Source: an uncultured Shinella sp. (GTDB lineage: Bacteria > Pseudomonadota > Alphaproteobacteria > Rhizobiales > Rhizobiaceae). Taken from it: DNA of 23,686 nt. The stretch is taken from the NCBI RefSeq assembly GCF_946479415.1, contig NZ_CAMLFY010000069.1, positions 1 through 23,686 on the forward strand. Direction: 5' to 3'. The notes beneath the pieces are model-generated. The model saw only the letters and a program-made list of their open reading frames with translations, was not told where the DNA came from and made no database searches. Of this stretch, positions 7,444 through 15,077 are shown piece by piece; within the stretch, counting starts at the first letter, position 1; each line of letters opens with the position of its first letter. A program made the translations under genes and the position numbers.

Positions 7444-8451
7444 ATGAACATCAAGGGCCTCCTCATCGGCTCGGCCGCCGCCCTCGTCACGGTTTCGGGC
7501 GCTCACGCCGCAGACGCTATCGTCGCTGCTGAGCCTGAGCCGATGGAATATGTTCGCGTCTGCGACGCGTTCGGCAAGGGTTACTTCTACATCCCCGGCA
7601 CGGAAACCTGCCTCAAGATCGGCGGCTACGTTCGCATGGACGTCCGCGGTGGCGAGCTTCTCGGCCTCGACACGAACGCCAGCGGCGTTGGCGACGAGTG
7701 GGACACGCGTTCGCGCTTCTCGCTGCGTCTGTCGACGGCTTCGGATACCGAATACGGCGCTCTGACCACCTACAGCGAAATTCGCTTCAACTGGCGCCAG
7801 GGCAACACTTCGCTCGATGTGAAGCATGCCTATATCGACCTCGCCGGCTTCCGCGTCGGTAAGACCGACTCGGCCTTCCTCACCTTCGCCGACTATGCCG
7901 GCGCCGTTCTGGTCGATGACCTGATCGACTTCGGTACGGACGACACCAACGTCATCCAGTACAACTACAAGTCCGACAACGGCATCACCGCCGTTCTCTC
8001 GCTTGAAGACTTTGCCAGCGCCGGTAACGACTACGTCCCGAACATCGTCGGTGGTGTTGGCTACGCTGGTGAATCCTTCAAGGCGCGTGTCCTCGGCGGT
8101 TATGATTCGAGCCTCGAAGAAGGCGCGATCAAGGCTCGTCTGGATGGCGACTTCGGCAGCTTCTCTGCCTTCGTCATGGCCGGTTGGAACACGAACGGCG
8201 ACTTCCGCAACGACTACGCGACCTGGGACGGCGATTGGGCTGTCTGGGGCGGCGCCTCCGTTGCTCTGACCGAGCGCGTGAAGTTCAACACTCAGCTCGC
8301 CTATGATGACAGCGAAACCTTCGTTGCCAACGCCAACGTCGCCTTCACGGTCGTTCCGGGCTTCGTCGTCACGCCGGAAGTGGTCTACCGTGACCGCGAC
8401 GTCGATGGCGGCACCTGGGGTGGTATCGTTCGCTTCCAGCGTTCGTTCTAA
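7444..8451 (+). CDS. Alphaproteobacterial outer membrane porin (Porin_2 family)
   Basis: A 335-residue trimeric beta-barrel porin for passive diffusion of small solutes across the outer membrane. It resembles rhizobial RopA and Brucella Omp2. A signal peptide (MNIKGLLIGSAAALVTVSGAHA) is predicted to be cleaved after residue 22. The mature start has the family hallmark of two cysteines in VRVCDAFGKGYFYIPGTETC followed by LKIGGYVRMDV. Alternating aromatic and polar strands run to the C-terminus IVRFQRSF, which ends in the Phe expected by the BAM machinery. GGAGAG lies 6 bases before the ATG. Codon use is more biased to C-ending and preferred codons than in its neighbours, consistent with high expression. 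It is monocistronic, with its own leader and strong terminator. Confidence 0.95.
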   Translation: MNIKGLLIGSAAALVTVSGAHAADAIVAAEPEPMEYVRVCDAFGKGYFYIPGTETCLKIGGYVRMDVRGGELLGLDTNASGVGDEWDTRSRFSLRLSTASDTEYGALTTYSEIRFNWRQGNTSLDVKHAYIDLAGFRVGKTDSAFLTFADYAGAVLVDDLIDFGTDDTNVIQYNYKSDNGITAVLSLEDFASAGNDYVPNIVGGVGYAGESFKARVLGGYDSSLEEGAIKARLDGDFGSFSAFVMAGWNTNGDFRNDYATWDGDWAVWGGASVALTERVKFNTQLAYDDSETFVANANVAFTVVPGFVVTPEVVYRDRDVDGGTWGGIVRFQRSF

Positions 8452-8479
8452 GTTAGCCTGATCCTCCAGTCGGCTGACG

Positions 8480-8517
8480 GCCCGGCCTCGCAAATGCGGG
8501 GCCGGGCTCGTTTTTTT
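8480..8517 (+). terminator. Strong intrinsic terminator of the porin gene
   Basis: A 12-bp stem (8480-8491 with 8496-8507, one G-T pair) around the tetraloop AAAT is followed by TCG and seven T residues (8511-8517). It lies about 30 bases after the porin stop codon. Confidence 0.95.
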
Positions 8518-8537
8518 GGGAGAAATCGTAAGTGACT

Positions 8538-8789
8538 TCAGCGCCTTATGGCGCGCGCAAGTGCGATGAGGATGCAGGCGCCGGCAAACCCCGCAATGAG
8601 ATAGCCGATCCAGCCGCCAAGCGAGACGCCGATCAGGCCAAGCAGAAGATTGGCGACTGCCGCGCCGACGATGCCGAGCACGATGTTCATCAGTACGCCC
8701 ATGTCGCTCTTCATGAACCGTTCGGCAAGCCAGCCGGCTATACCGCCGATAATGATCGCTGCGATCCAGCCGATCCCCGCGTCTTCCAT
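8538..8789 (-). CDS. GlsB/YeaQ/YmgE family small membrane protein
   Basis: An 83-residue, very hydrophobic protein of the GlsB/YeaQ/YmgE family (older name: transglycosylase-associated protein), often linked to stress responses. Three membrane helices are visible: IGWIAAIIIGGIAGWLAE, then VLMNIVLGIVGAAVANLLLG, then IGYLIAGFAGACILIALA. The family motif GGIAGWLAERFMK and the glycine-rich turns are present. ATG 8789 is preferred over an in-frame ATG at 8795, because AGGAG then lies 7 bases upstream; it would abut the other codon. The gene is convergent with the porin and downstream of the leftward tRNA gene. Its biochemical role is not established. Confidence 0.9.
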   Translation of the reverse strand: MEDAGIGWIAAIIIGGIAGWLAERFMKSDMGVLMNIVLGIVGAAVANLLLGLIGVSLGGWIGYLIAGFAGACILIALARAIRR

Positions 8790-8906
8790 TCCCATCTCCT
8801 CAAGCGTTGAAAACTACCGGCACGAATAGCCGGCTGGAAAACGCGCAAAGCGCCGCGAAGTTCCATTGGGGAACTGCGAGCGTGAGAAAACATTTTAGGA
8901 GAAAAA

Positions 8907-8983
<77 letters not shown>

Positions 8984-8996
8984 GACCGACGAAACC

Positions 8997-9024
8997 CCTA
9001 TAGTCTCGGTCCTTTGGATGCAAG
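8997..9024 (-). promoter_or_regulatory. Candidate promoter of tRNA-Pro
   Basis: Leftward CTTGCA (9024-9019) and TATAGG (9002-8997) are separated by 16 bases. Transcription would start near 8990, about 7 bases before the mature tRNA 5' end at 8983, a normal arrangement for a tRNA promoter. Confidence 0.5.
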
Positions 9025-9027
9025 CCC

Positions 9028-9046
9028 AAAAAGCCGGCTTGGCGGC
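9028..9046 (-). terminator. Possible weak terminator at the end of the polysaccharide operon
   Basis: On the minus strand GCCG (9046-9043) and CGGC (9036-9033) can pair around six bases and are followed by five T residues (9032-9028), about 25 bases after the stop of the last glycosyltransferase gene. The stem is only 4 bp, so it is a weak call. Confidence 0.28.
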
Positions 9047-9070
9047 AAATGTGGATAATTGTCTTCAGCC

Positions 9071-10225
9071 TCAGGCGATCAGCCCGCGGTAGATCGCTTC
9101 CGTCTCGCTGATCATGCGGTCCAGGCCGTAGTCGTGGCTGCGGGCGAGGGCGGCGTTGGTGTGGCGATCGAGGCGGTCGGGGTCGGCTAGGTGCAGCATC
9201 GCGGCGGCGAAGCGTTCGGGGTCGTCCTTGTTTTCCACGAGCACGCCGTTTTCGCCGTCTTTCAGCACCATCGAAGCGCCGCCGACATTGGTGAGGACCA
9301 TCGGCTTGCCGGCGGCGGCTGCTTCCAGCATCACGTAGGACATCGCCTCGTAGCGGCTCGGCATGGCCAGGACGTCGATGGCGGCCATGGCTTGCGGCCC
9401 CGTGAAGCGCGCGGTGAGGCAGATGCGTTCGGCATAGCTGCTGGCCGCGATCTGGCGACGGACGATGTCTTCCATTTCACCTGTCCCGACCATCAGGAGA
9501 TGCGCGTTCGGCACGCGCTCCGCCACACTCCGGAAGGCGGCGATCAGGCGTTCTGGGGCCTTCTGGTGGCACAGGCGGCCGACGAAGCCGAAGAGGAGGG
9601 CATCGGCGGGAATGGCAAGTGCTGCGCGCACGGCGTCCCGCAGGTCCGTCGGTGGCGTCTTCACGCCGTTGACGACGATCGACAGCTTTTCGCGCGGCAT
9701 GCCGAGCGCGCGGGCATGGGCGTACTCGTCGGCGGAAACGCAGATGAGGCGATCGGTGAAGGCGCGGGCCAGCACCTTCTCGATGGAGCCGTAGACCTTG
9801 CGGCCGAGATTGCCGAGGCCGGGATCCATGGTGCGGAAGGCGTGCGGTGTATAGACCCGCGCGACGTGGCGGCCGGGCAGGCGCAGGCGCGACAGCGCGC
9901 CGGCCTTCGACGAATGGCCGTGGATGATATCGAACGGCCCGCTGCGGCGCATGACGGCGCGCAGCGAGCGCCAGGCGGCGAGGTCGGACGGGCCGGGCGA
10001 CCGCGCCATGGCGACGGAATGCACGCCGGCGAGATCGAGCGCCAGCAGCTCCTCGACGAAGCGTTCCTCGGCACGGAGCGGCGAATAGACGGCGTGCACG
10101 ACGTGGCCGCGGGCCTGCATGCCGCGGCACAGATCGATGAAATGCCGGCCGGAGCCGCCGCCGCTCGGCTCCAGCACCTGCATGAGACGCATGTGCCGCG
10201 GGGTCCTGTCCTCAGAGGTCGTCAT
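9071..10225 (-). CDS. Glycosyltransferase family 4, polysaccharide cluster
   Basis: A 384-residue GT-B fold glycosyltransferase that should transfer a sugar from a nucleotide sugar to the lipid-linked glycan in the cytoplasm. The N-terminal acceptor domain has the glycine-rich loop SGGGSGRHFI (21-30) and the segment IIHGHSSKAGALSRL. The C-terminal donor domain shows FGFVGRLCHQKAPERLI (212-228) and the catalytic E-x7-E motif at E293/E301 in RYEAMSYVMLEAAAAGKP. The sugar specificity cannot be read from sequence. ATG 10225 is chosen because homology begins soon after it. A longer frame to 10378 would overlap the upstream gene by over 140 bases. It is the last gene of a five-gene leftward operon, 7 bases after the ligase-like gene. 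Confidence 0.9.
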   Translation of the reverse strand: MTTSEDRTPRHMRLMQVLEPSGGGSGRHFIDLCRGMQARGHVVHAVYSPLRAEERFVEELLALDLAGVHSVAMARSPGPSDLAAWRSLRAVMRRSGPFDIIHGHSSKAGALSRLRLPGRHVARVYTPHAFRTMDPGLGNLGRKVYGSIEKVLARAFTDRLICVSADEYAHARALGMPREKLSIVVNGVKTPPTDLRDAVRAALAIPADALLFGFVGRLCHQKAPERLIAAFRSVAERVPNAHLLMVGTGEMEDIVRRQIAASSYAERICLTARFTGPQAMAAIDVLAMPSRYEAMSYVMLEAAAAGKPMVLTNVGGASMVLKDGENGVLVENKDDPERFAAAMLHLADPDRLDRHTNAALARSHDYGLDRMISETEAIYRGLIA

Positions 10226-10232
10226 GATGCGA

Positions 10233-11468
10233 TCAGCCCGATCCGGTCTTTCTGTTGTGACGTTTTTCGAGCGCGATGCATCCCCAGAGCACGCCGATCT
10301 GCAGATAGGCGTGGCGCCAGTGGTCCGTGTCGATGACGAAGCCGATGGCCGTGTGTCCGACCACGGTGATGAAGGCAATCATCAGGTAGGGTTGCCAGGG
10401 CCGGTTGCGCAAAAGCAGTTTGAACCCGGCCCACAGGCTCCAGACGATGAGGGTGAAATAGCAGGCGAAACCAAGCCAGCCATAGGAGGTCAGCGACTTC
10501 AGCCAGATATTGTGCTCGTCTTCCGGAAAGATCTTGCTGAAGGTCATCGGGCCGATGCCGAGCGGCTTTTCCATGGCCATTAGGAAGCCGATGCGGTGGC
10601 GGTCGAAACGGCCGAGATGGCCGCCGTCATATTCCTGTACGAGCTGGGTGCGGCTGGAAAACAGGTCGGAGACCTTGTCGAATTGCAGGGCGACGACCAG
10701 CGCGAGGATCATCATGCCGGCGGCCGAAAGGCTGAGCACGAGGATTTTCAGGCGGAAGGCGCCGGTGCGCTCCTTCAGGAGCATGATGAAGACGAGGGCG
10801 ACCACCGAGAAGAGATAAAGCGCCCAGGCCGCGCGGGAAAACGACAGGAACAGGCCGAGCGCCAGGATGAGCAGGCCGATGATCTTGAGCGGCGCGCCGA
10901 GAATGCGGCCGGCCAGCAGTCCGTGCACGAGATAGAGCGAGGGAGCGACGAGGAAGGGGCCGAAGACGTTCGGATCCTGGAACGCGCCCTTGGCACGATC
11001 GTAGAGCGTGAAGGCCTCGCTGCCGGGAAAGGCATGGAAATAGCCGAGAATGCCGAGCAGCGAGGTGATGATGGCGCTTGCCACCCAGGCGCGGAAGATC
11101 AGCTCCAGCCGTTGATGCTTGGCCTCGACGATCGAGGCGAAGAAGATGCTGGAGAGCGCCAGAAACAGCGAGACGGCGATATACATCGGGCCGACCGAGA
11201 GGTCGTCCAGCACCGTCAGCGACAGCATGCCACCGACATTGAAGAGCAGGATGAGCACGACGAGCGGCGCGATATAGCGCGAGATGCGCAGGCCGACGAT
11301 CGCCCACAGGCCGATAAGGCCGGCCATGAAGACTTCATAGGGCGCCGGCTCGCTGATGACGAAGCCCGAGAGAAACACGCCCACCGTGACCAGCATCGAA
11401 CCCACAATGCCGATGGCCGCAGTCTGCGGCCGAAAGGGCGGGGCATAGGGGAGGGCCGTGTCGCTCAA
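10233..11468 (-). CDS. O-antigen ligase / Wzy-like polymerase family membrane protein
   Basis: A 411-residue protein with about ten to twelve membrane helices and a Wzy_C-type (PF04932-like) domain. It probably polymerises or ligates lipid-linked glycan repeats on the periplasmic side. Typical motifs are GAFQDPNVFGPFLV (161-174), LSFSRAAW (208-215), the periplasmic loop with GGHLGRFDRHR (282-292), LGIGPMTF (303-310) and EDEHNIWLK (316-324), which contains the conserved His. The start is a TTG at 11468 whose first bases overlap the TGA of the upstream gene, so it likely depends on translational coupling. No other in-frame start precedes the first helix. Ligase or polymerase cannot be decided from sequence; the cluster context favours a Wzy-type polymerase. 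Confidence 0.85.
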   Translation of the reverse strand: MSDTALPYAPPFRPQTAAIGIVGSMLVTVGVFLSGFVISEPAPYEVFMAGLIGLWAIVGLRISRYIAPLVVLILLFNVGGMLSLTVLDDLSVGPMYIAVSLFLALSSIFFASIVEAKHQRLELIFRAWVASAIITSLLGILGYFHAFPGSEAFTLYDRAKGAFQDPNVFGPFLVAPSLYLVHGLLAGRILGAPLKIIGLLILALGLFLSFSRAAWALYLFSVVALVFIMLLKERTGAFRLKILVLSLSAAGMMILALVVALQFDKVSDLFSSRTQLVQEYDGGHLGRFDRHRIGFLMAMEKPLGIGPMTFSKIFPEDEHNIWLKSLTSYGWLGFACYFTLIVWSLWAGFKLLLRNRPWQPYLMIAFITVVGHTAIGFVIDTDHWRHAYLQIGVLWGCIALEKRHNRKTGSG

Positions 11469-13039
11469 TAGGCGTTTTCCGTGTTGAGCAGGCGGAAGGG
11501 CGTGAGGACGAGGATCTTCAGATCCAGCCAGAGCGACCAGTTCTCGATGTAGTAGAGGTCGAATTCCGTGCGAAAGCGGATCTTGTCGTCATGGTCGATC
11601 TCGCCGCGCCAGCCGTTGATCTGTGCCCAGCCGGTGACGCCGGGCTTGACGCGGTGGCGGGCGAAGTAGCCCTCGACGACATCGACATAGCGGCGATCGT
11701 GCGATTGCGCCTGGATGGCATGCGGACGCGGACCGACGAGCGAAAGTTCGCCCTTCAGCACGTTGAAGATCTGCGGCAGTTCGTCGATCGAGGATTTGCG
11801 GATGAAGCGGCCGACCGGGGTTACGCGCGGATCGCCCTTCGTGACCGCGGCGCGCGCCGTCGGGTCGGAAAGGTGGGTGTACATCGAGCGGAACTTGTAG
11901 ACCTCGATGATCTCGTTGTTGAAGCCGTGACGCTTCTGCTTGAAGAGTATGGGGCCGGGGGAGGAGAGTTTTACCGCAAGCGCGGCGCCCAGGAAGATCG
12001 GCCAGAGCAGCAAGAGCGCCACGACCGAGAAGAAGATGTCGAAGATGCGCTTGGCGACATTGTCCCAGTCGGCGATCGGCTTGTCGAAGATATCGAGCAT
12101 CGGCAGGTTGCCGACCTGCGAATAGCTGCGCGGACGGAAGCGCAGGCCCTTGGCGTGCGCGGCAAGACGGATATCGACGGGGAGCACCCAGAGCTTCTTC
12201 AGGAGCGCGAGGATGCGGGCCTCGGCAGACAGCGGCAGCGAGATGATCAGCATGTCGATGCGGGCGAGGCGCGCGAACTCGACGAGTTCGGCGACATTGC
12301 CGAGCTTGGGATAGCCGGCGATGATGGAGGGCGAGCGGCGCTCGTCGCGGTCGTCGAAGATGCCGCAGATGCGGATGTCGTTTTCCGGCTGGTGTTCGAG
12401 CGTGCGGATAAGCTCCTTGGCGGGCTCGCCGCCGCCGACGATCACGGCGCGGCGTTCCATGGTGCCGTTTCTGGCCCAGCGGCGGATCGAATAGGCGATG
12501 ACCTGGCGCTCGACGAGCAGATAGGCGGCACCGGCGGCAAACCACGAGGCGAACCAGACGCGGGAATATTCCTCGCCCGACTTGAAGAAGAAGACGACGA
12601 GCGCCATCGCGCCGAAGGCGGCGGCCCAGGCGGCGAGGATGCGCGGCGTCATGCGCCAGGGCGAGCGCAGCGCCGGCACCTGATAGGCATCGGCCAGTTG
12701 CAGCAGGAGCACGCCGACCGCCGAGCCGCCGAACAGCACCGACAGATAGAACACCGTCATGCTCATGCCGGGCGCGCTGACATAGGCGAGGTGAATGCAA
12801 TAGCCGACGGCGAGAAGCGCACCGAATTCGAGCAGGCGCAGCAGGCCGATGATCATGCTCGGCGAATAGGTGTCGGCACGGAACTGCAGAGCGATCTTCT
12901 GGGCGAGCGGGTTCAGCTCGACGGTCTTGCCGCCATCGTAATCCGACGAGGGGCTGTTGGCCGCGATCGTCCGGATTTCGGAAACTTTCCGCCTCAGTTC
13001 TTCGGGATCGAAGGAGTCGGGTTTGTCGACATGGTTCAT
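11465..13039 (-). CDS. Undecaprenyl-phosphate glycosylphosphotransferase (WcaJ/PssA type)
   Basis: The initiating enzyme of the polysaccharide: it moves a sugar-1-phosphate (commonly glucose) to undecaprenyl phosphate at the inner membrane. The 524-residue protein has an N-terminal cytoplasmic tail and four membrane helices (about 60-180). Next comes a CoA-binding-like domain beginning RRAVIVGGGEPAKELI (196-211), then a further helix (330-357). The catalytic C-terminal domain carries VYKFRSMYTHL, SSIDELPQIFNVLKGELSLVGPRP (416-439) and GVTGWAQINGWRGE. ATG 13039 has AGGTG 7 bases upstream; a GTG at 13048 is an alternative. Its last four bases overlap the next gene. The upstream gap of 79 bases holds the dyad TTACGTGGCGTAA (13096-13108). 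Confidence 0.93.
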   Translation of the reverse strand: MNHVDKPDSFDPEELRRKVSEIRTIAANSPSSDYDGGKTVELNPLAQKIALQFRADTYSPSMIIGLLRLLEFGALLAVGYCIHLAYVSAPGMSMTVFYLSVLFGGSAVGVLLLQLADAYQVPALRSPWRMTPRILAAWAAAFGAMALVVFFFKSGEEYSRVWFASWFAAGAAYLLVERQVIAYSIRRWARNGTMERRAVIVGGGEPAKELIRTLEHQPENDIRICGIFDDRDERRSPSIIAGYPKLGNVAELVEFARLARIDMLIISLPLSAEARILALLKKLWVLPVDIRLAAHAKGLRFRPRSYSQVGNLPMLDIFDKPIADWDNVAKRIFDIFFSVVALLLLWPIFLGAALAVKLSSPGPILFKQKRHGFNNEIIEVYKFRSMYTHLSDPTARAAVTKGDPRVTPVGRFIRKSSIDELPQIFNVLKGELSLVGPRPHAIQAQSHDRRYVDVVEGYFARHRVKPGVTGWAQINGWRGEIDHDDKIRFRTEFDLYYIENWSLWLDLKILVLTPFRLLNTENAY

Positions 13040-13095
13040 GGCACGCACCTGTGGGAGCTTTGTACCGGAGATAGCACGAAGCCCCTAAGAAACGT

Positions 13096-13108
13096 TTACG
13101 TGGCGTAA
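13096..13108. promoter_or_regulatory. Short perfect dyad upstream of the glycosylphosphotransferase gene
   Basis: TTACG and CGTAA flank TGG, giving a perfect 13-base dyad about 57 bases before the downstream ATG, in the only sizeable gap of the operon. It may be an operator for an internal promoter, but no convincing -35/-10 pair is seen beside it. Confidence 0.3.
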
Positions 13109-13118
13109 GGCGCTCCGT

Positions 13119-14285
13119 TCAGGATGCGTACCGTTTTCCACCAGTCTGCCCCGCGAGAATGTCGTGGTAGAGGGCGAGCAGCGAGGATGACATCACCGAG
13201 GCGGAGAAGGTATTCTTGAACGCCTCGGGGTTCGGCATGACCTTGTGGACCCAATCGGGATCGTTGACGGCTTCCATCATCACCTTGGCGAGCGAGCCGG
13301 CATCGTCGGGCTCGCAAAGCGCGATGCTGTTTGGGCCGAGCACTTCCGGAATGCCGCCGACGCGGCTTGCGATGACGGGTTTCTGGGCAGCCAGCGCTTC
13401 CAGTACGATATAGGGCATGGCTTCGGCGCGCGACGGCACCACGACGTTGCGGGTGAGCGCGAAGGCATCGCGGGCGCGCATGGCCGGCATCATGGCGATG
13501 CGCCGGCCAAGACCCCAGCGCAGCATCATGGTCTGGTATTTCTCCCGATCCGGCCCGTCGCCGATCATCAGGGCGGAGAGCGGGCGCCCGACGAGGCGTT
13601 CGGTGCGGGCGAAGGCATCGACGAAGACGTCGGGTCCCTTCAGGTCGCGCAGCATGCCGATATAGAGGAAATCGACGGAATCCTCGCGCGGATGCACGAT
13701 CTCGAAGTCCCGATCGTGAATGCCGTTATAGATGCGCTCGGCGCGCACGCGCGGCTTGCCGACCTTGGCCCTGTAGGCGTCGCGCTCGAAATCGCAGACG
13801 AAGACCAGCGAATCGCCAAGCCGTTCGAGCATGCGCTCCGCCGTCAGGATCGAAAGCCCCGTGGCCGTGCGGCGGTCATAGTGCAGGCTGCCGCCATGCG
13901 GTGAATAGAGGCGGGCTACGCAATACCTGTTGACCCGCAGGGCTGAGCCGATGAGCCGGGCAATGGCGCCGCCTTTGGCGCCGTGCCCATGCAACACATC
14001 CGGCCGCAAACTTTTGATTTCACGATAACTGTGCCGGAACGCGCCGACATCGCGCAGGCTGACCGCGCGGCTGATCGGCAGGCGGACGAGGCCCAGCGAA
14101 AGATAGGGACGGATCTCGTCGAACAGCGTGTCCTCGAACGAGCCGCCCGTGAGGCTATCGCAGACGATGCCGACCTCGTGGCCGGCCTTGGTGTGGAACT
14201 CCGCGAGATCGCGCACATGACGGAAGATTCCGCCGATGGGCGACCGGAAACAATGAATGATGCGCAGAGGCCCATCGTCCGCCAT
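13119..14285 (-). CDS. Glycosyltransferase family 4, polysaccharide cluster (second copy type)
   Basis: A 388-residue GT-B glycosyltransferase. Domains in order: N-terminal acceptor half starting LRIIHCFRSPIGGIFRHV (7-24) with DVLHGHGAKGGAIARL (96-111), then the donor half with FLYIGMLRDLKGPDVFVDAF and the E-x7-E motif at E288/E296 in SRAEAMPYIVLEALAAQKP. The shared HGHxxKxGA segment makes it a distant relative of the other GT4 in this operon, so the two may have arisen by an old duplication. ATG 14285 is 4 bases after the stop of the OPX gene. The ribosome-binding site is weak, suggesting coupling to that gene. It is followed by a 79-base gap before the glycosylphosphotransferase gene. Its donor sugar is unknown. 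Confidence 0.9.
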   Translation of the reverse strand: MADDGPLRIIHCFRSPIGGIFRHVRDLAEFHTKAGHEVGIVCDSLTGGSFEDTLFDEIRPYLSLGLVRLPISRAVSLRDVGAFRHSYREIKSLRPDVLHGHGAKGGAIARLIGSALRVNRYCVARLYSPHGGSLHYDRRTATGLSILTAERMLERLGDSLVFVCDFERDAYRAKVGKPRVRAERIYNGIHDRDFEIVHPREDSVDFLYIGMLRDLKGPDVFVDAFARTERLVGRPLSALMIGDGPDREKYQTMMLRWGLGRRIAMMPAMRARDAFALTRNVVVPSRAEAMPYIVLEALAAQKPVIASRVGGIPEVLGPNSIALCEPDDAGSLAKVMMEAVNDPDWVHKVMPNPEAFKNTFSASVMSSSLLALYHDILAGQTGGKRYAS

Positions 14286-14289
14286 AGGC

Positions 14290-14865
14290 TCAGAACAGCC
14301 GTTCGCGAACGTAGACGGTGTCGCCGGCCAGGATCGGATCGGAGATGGAGACGCGGCCGGTGATGATCTTGCCGTTGATCTTGCGGGTGACGTCCACGTC
14401 GGCCTGGTTGGCGCGCGCGGAGAAACCCCCGGCAACCGCGATGGCGTTCTGGATCGTCATGCCGGCGACATAGCTGTACTGCCCGGCCTGGCCCACTTCG
14501 CCCATGATGTAGATGGAGCGATAGCGATCGACTTCGATGGAGACGTCGGGATCACGCAGATAACCCTGGCGCAGCTTTGCGGCGATGATGCCTTCGAGTT
14601 CCTGGATCGTCTTGCCGCGCGCCGGCACCGCGCCGACGAGCGGGAAGGCGACATAGCCCGCCTGGTCGATCGAATAGGTGTTGCTGAGGCCGGCCTGCTC
14701 GAACACGGTGATGCGCAGCCGATCGCCGCTGTCGAGGCGGTAGGGCTGGATGGTCGCCTCATGGAAGGCCTTGGGGGCAGGGCGGTAGCCGCTGCAGCCG
14801 GATACGGCCGGCACAATCAGCGCCAGCGCAAGCAGCACACCCTTGTTGATCGTTGCGAACGTCAT
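14290..14865 (-). CDS. Short OPX polysaccharide export lipoprotein (Wza family)
   Basis: Outer-membrane polysaccharide export protein. ATG 14865, with GGGAAA just upstream, gives 191 residues. A TTG at 14877 is possible but would only lengthen the signal peptide. The lipoprotein signal ends in the lipobox VSGC with Cys24. A Poly_export domain follows (about 41-114; DSGDRLRITVFEQAGLSNTY), then one SLBB domain (about 115-165; YIMGEVGQAGQYSYVAGMTI), and the protein stops at GDTVYVRERLF. E. coli Wza is nearly twice as long, with more periplasmic domains and a C-terminal membrane helix that forms the pore; those parts are absent here. It is the first gene of the leftward operon and divergent from the co-polymerase gene. 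Confidence 0.93.
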   Translation of the reverse strand: MTFATINKGVLLALALIVPAVSGCSGYRPAPKAFHEATIQPYRLDSGDRLRITVFEQAGLSNTYSIDQAGYVAFPLVGAVPARGKTIQELEGIIAAKLRQGYLRDPDVSIEVDRYRSIYIMGEVGQAGQYSYVAGMTIQNAIAVAGGFSARANQADVDVTRKINGKIITGRVSISDPILAGDTVYVRERLF

Positions 14866-14900
14866 TCGCTTTCCCAATCCGGAAATCAGAACTCTGGCGT

Positions 14901-14917
14901 CCGTTATCCTTCCGTTA
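14901..14917. repeat. CCGTTA direct repeat, 11-base period, upstream of the OPX gene
   Basis: CCGTTA occurs at 14901-14906 and 14912-14917, one helical turn apart, with a related GGGTTA at 14918-14923. They lie 36-58 bases upstream of the OPX start, where an activator or RNA polymerase would bind. Short repeats of this size can arise by chance, so this is a candidate only. Confidence 0.3.
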
Positions 14918-14968
14918 GGGTTAATGGCTGGTAAAGGGCCGGGCAGGTTCGTGGCCCGGAACTGCTAT

Positions 14969-14991
14969 TTTTCGCGAAAGAGGCGCGAAAA
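14969..14991. promoter_or_regulatory. Perfect 8-base dyad between the divergent OPX and co-polymerase genes
   Basis: TTTTCGCG (14969-14976) and CGCGAAAA (14984-14991) are perfect inverted arms around AAAGAGG. The dyad sits near the middle of the 212-base divergent region, about 100 bases from each start codon, where one bound protein could control both directions. On either strand it lacks the terminator pattern. Operator function is inference. Confidence 0.45.
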
Positions 14992-15008
14992 GGCTGCTCG
15001 GCAACCGG

Positions 15009-15045
15009 CGGTAATTAACTCTTGCGTTACCATGTTTGTTTACCG
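15009..15045. promoter_or_regulatory. Three TTACC/GGTAA half-sites before the co-polymerase gene
   Basis: CGGTAA (15009-15014), TTACC (15027-15031) and TTACCG (15040-15045) occur within 37 bases. The outer two form an inverted pair 31 bases apart, close to three helical turns. They lie 33-69 bases upstream of the co-polymerase ATG. They could be half-sites of an AraC- or LysR-like regulator. The spacing is seen; the regulator is unknown. Confidence 0.3.
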
Positions 15046-15077
15046 TGCGGGCAATTCGTCGTGTTTGGAGTTGGGAT

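Noticed and set aside
9191..10336. Plus-strand open frame of 381 codons
   Set aside because: Antisense to the GT4 gene, which has complete motifs; the translation has no family features.
11591..13108. Plus-strand open frame of 505 codons
   Set aside because: Antisense to the clear glycosylphosphotransferase gene; translation is rich in Asp, Gly, Arg and Ala with no domain.
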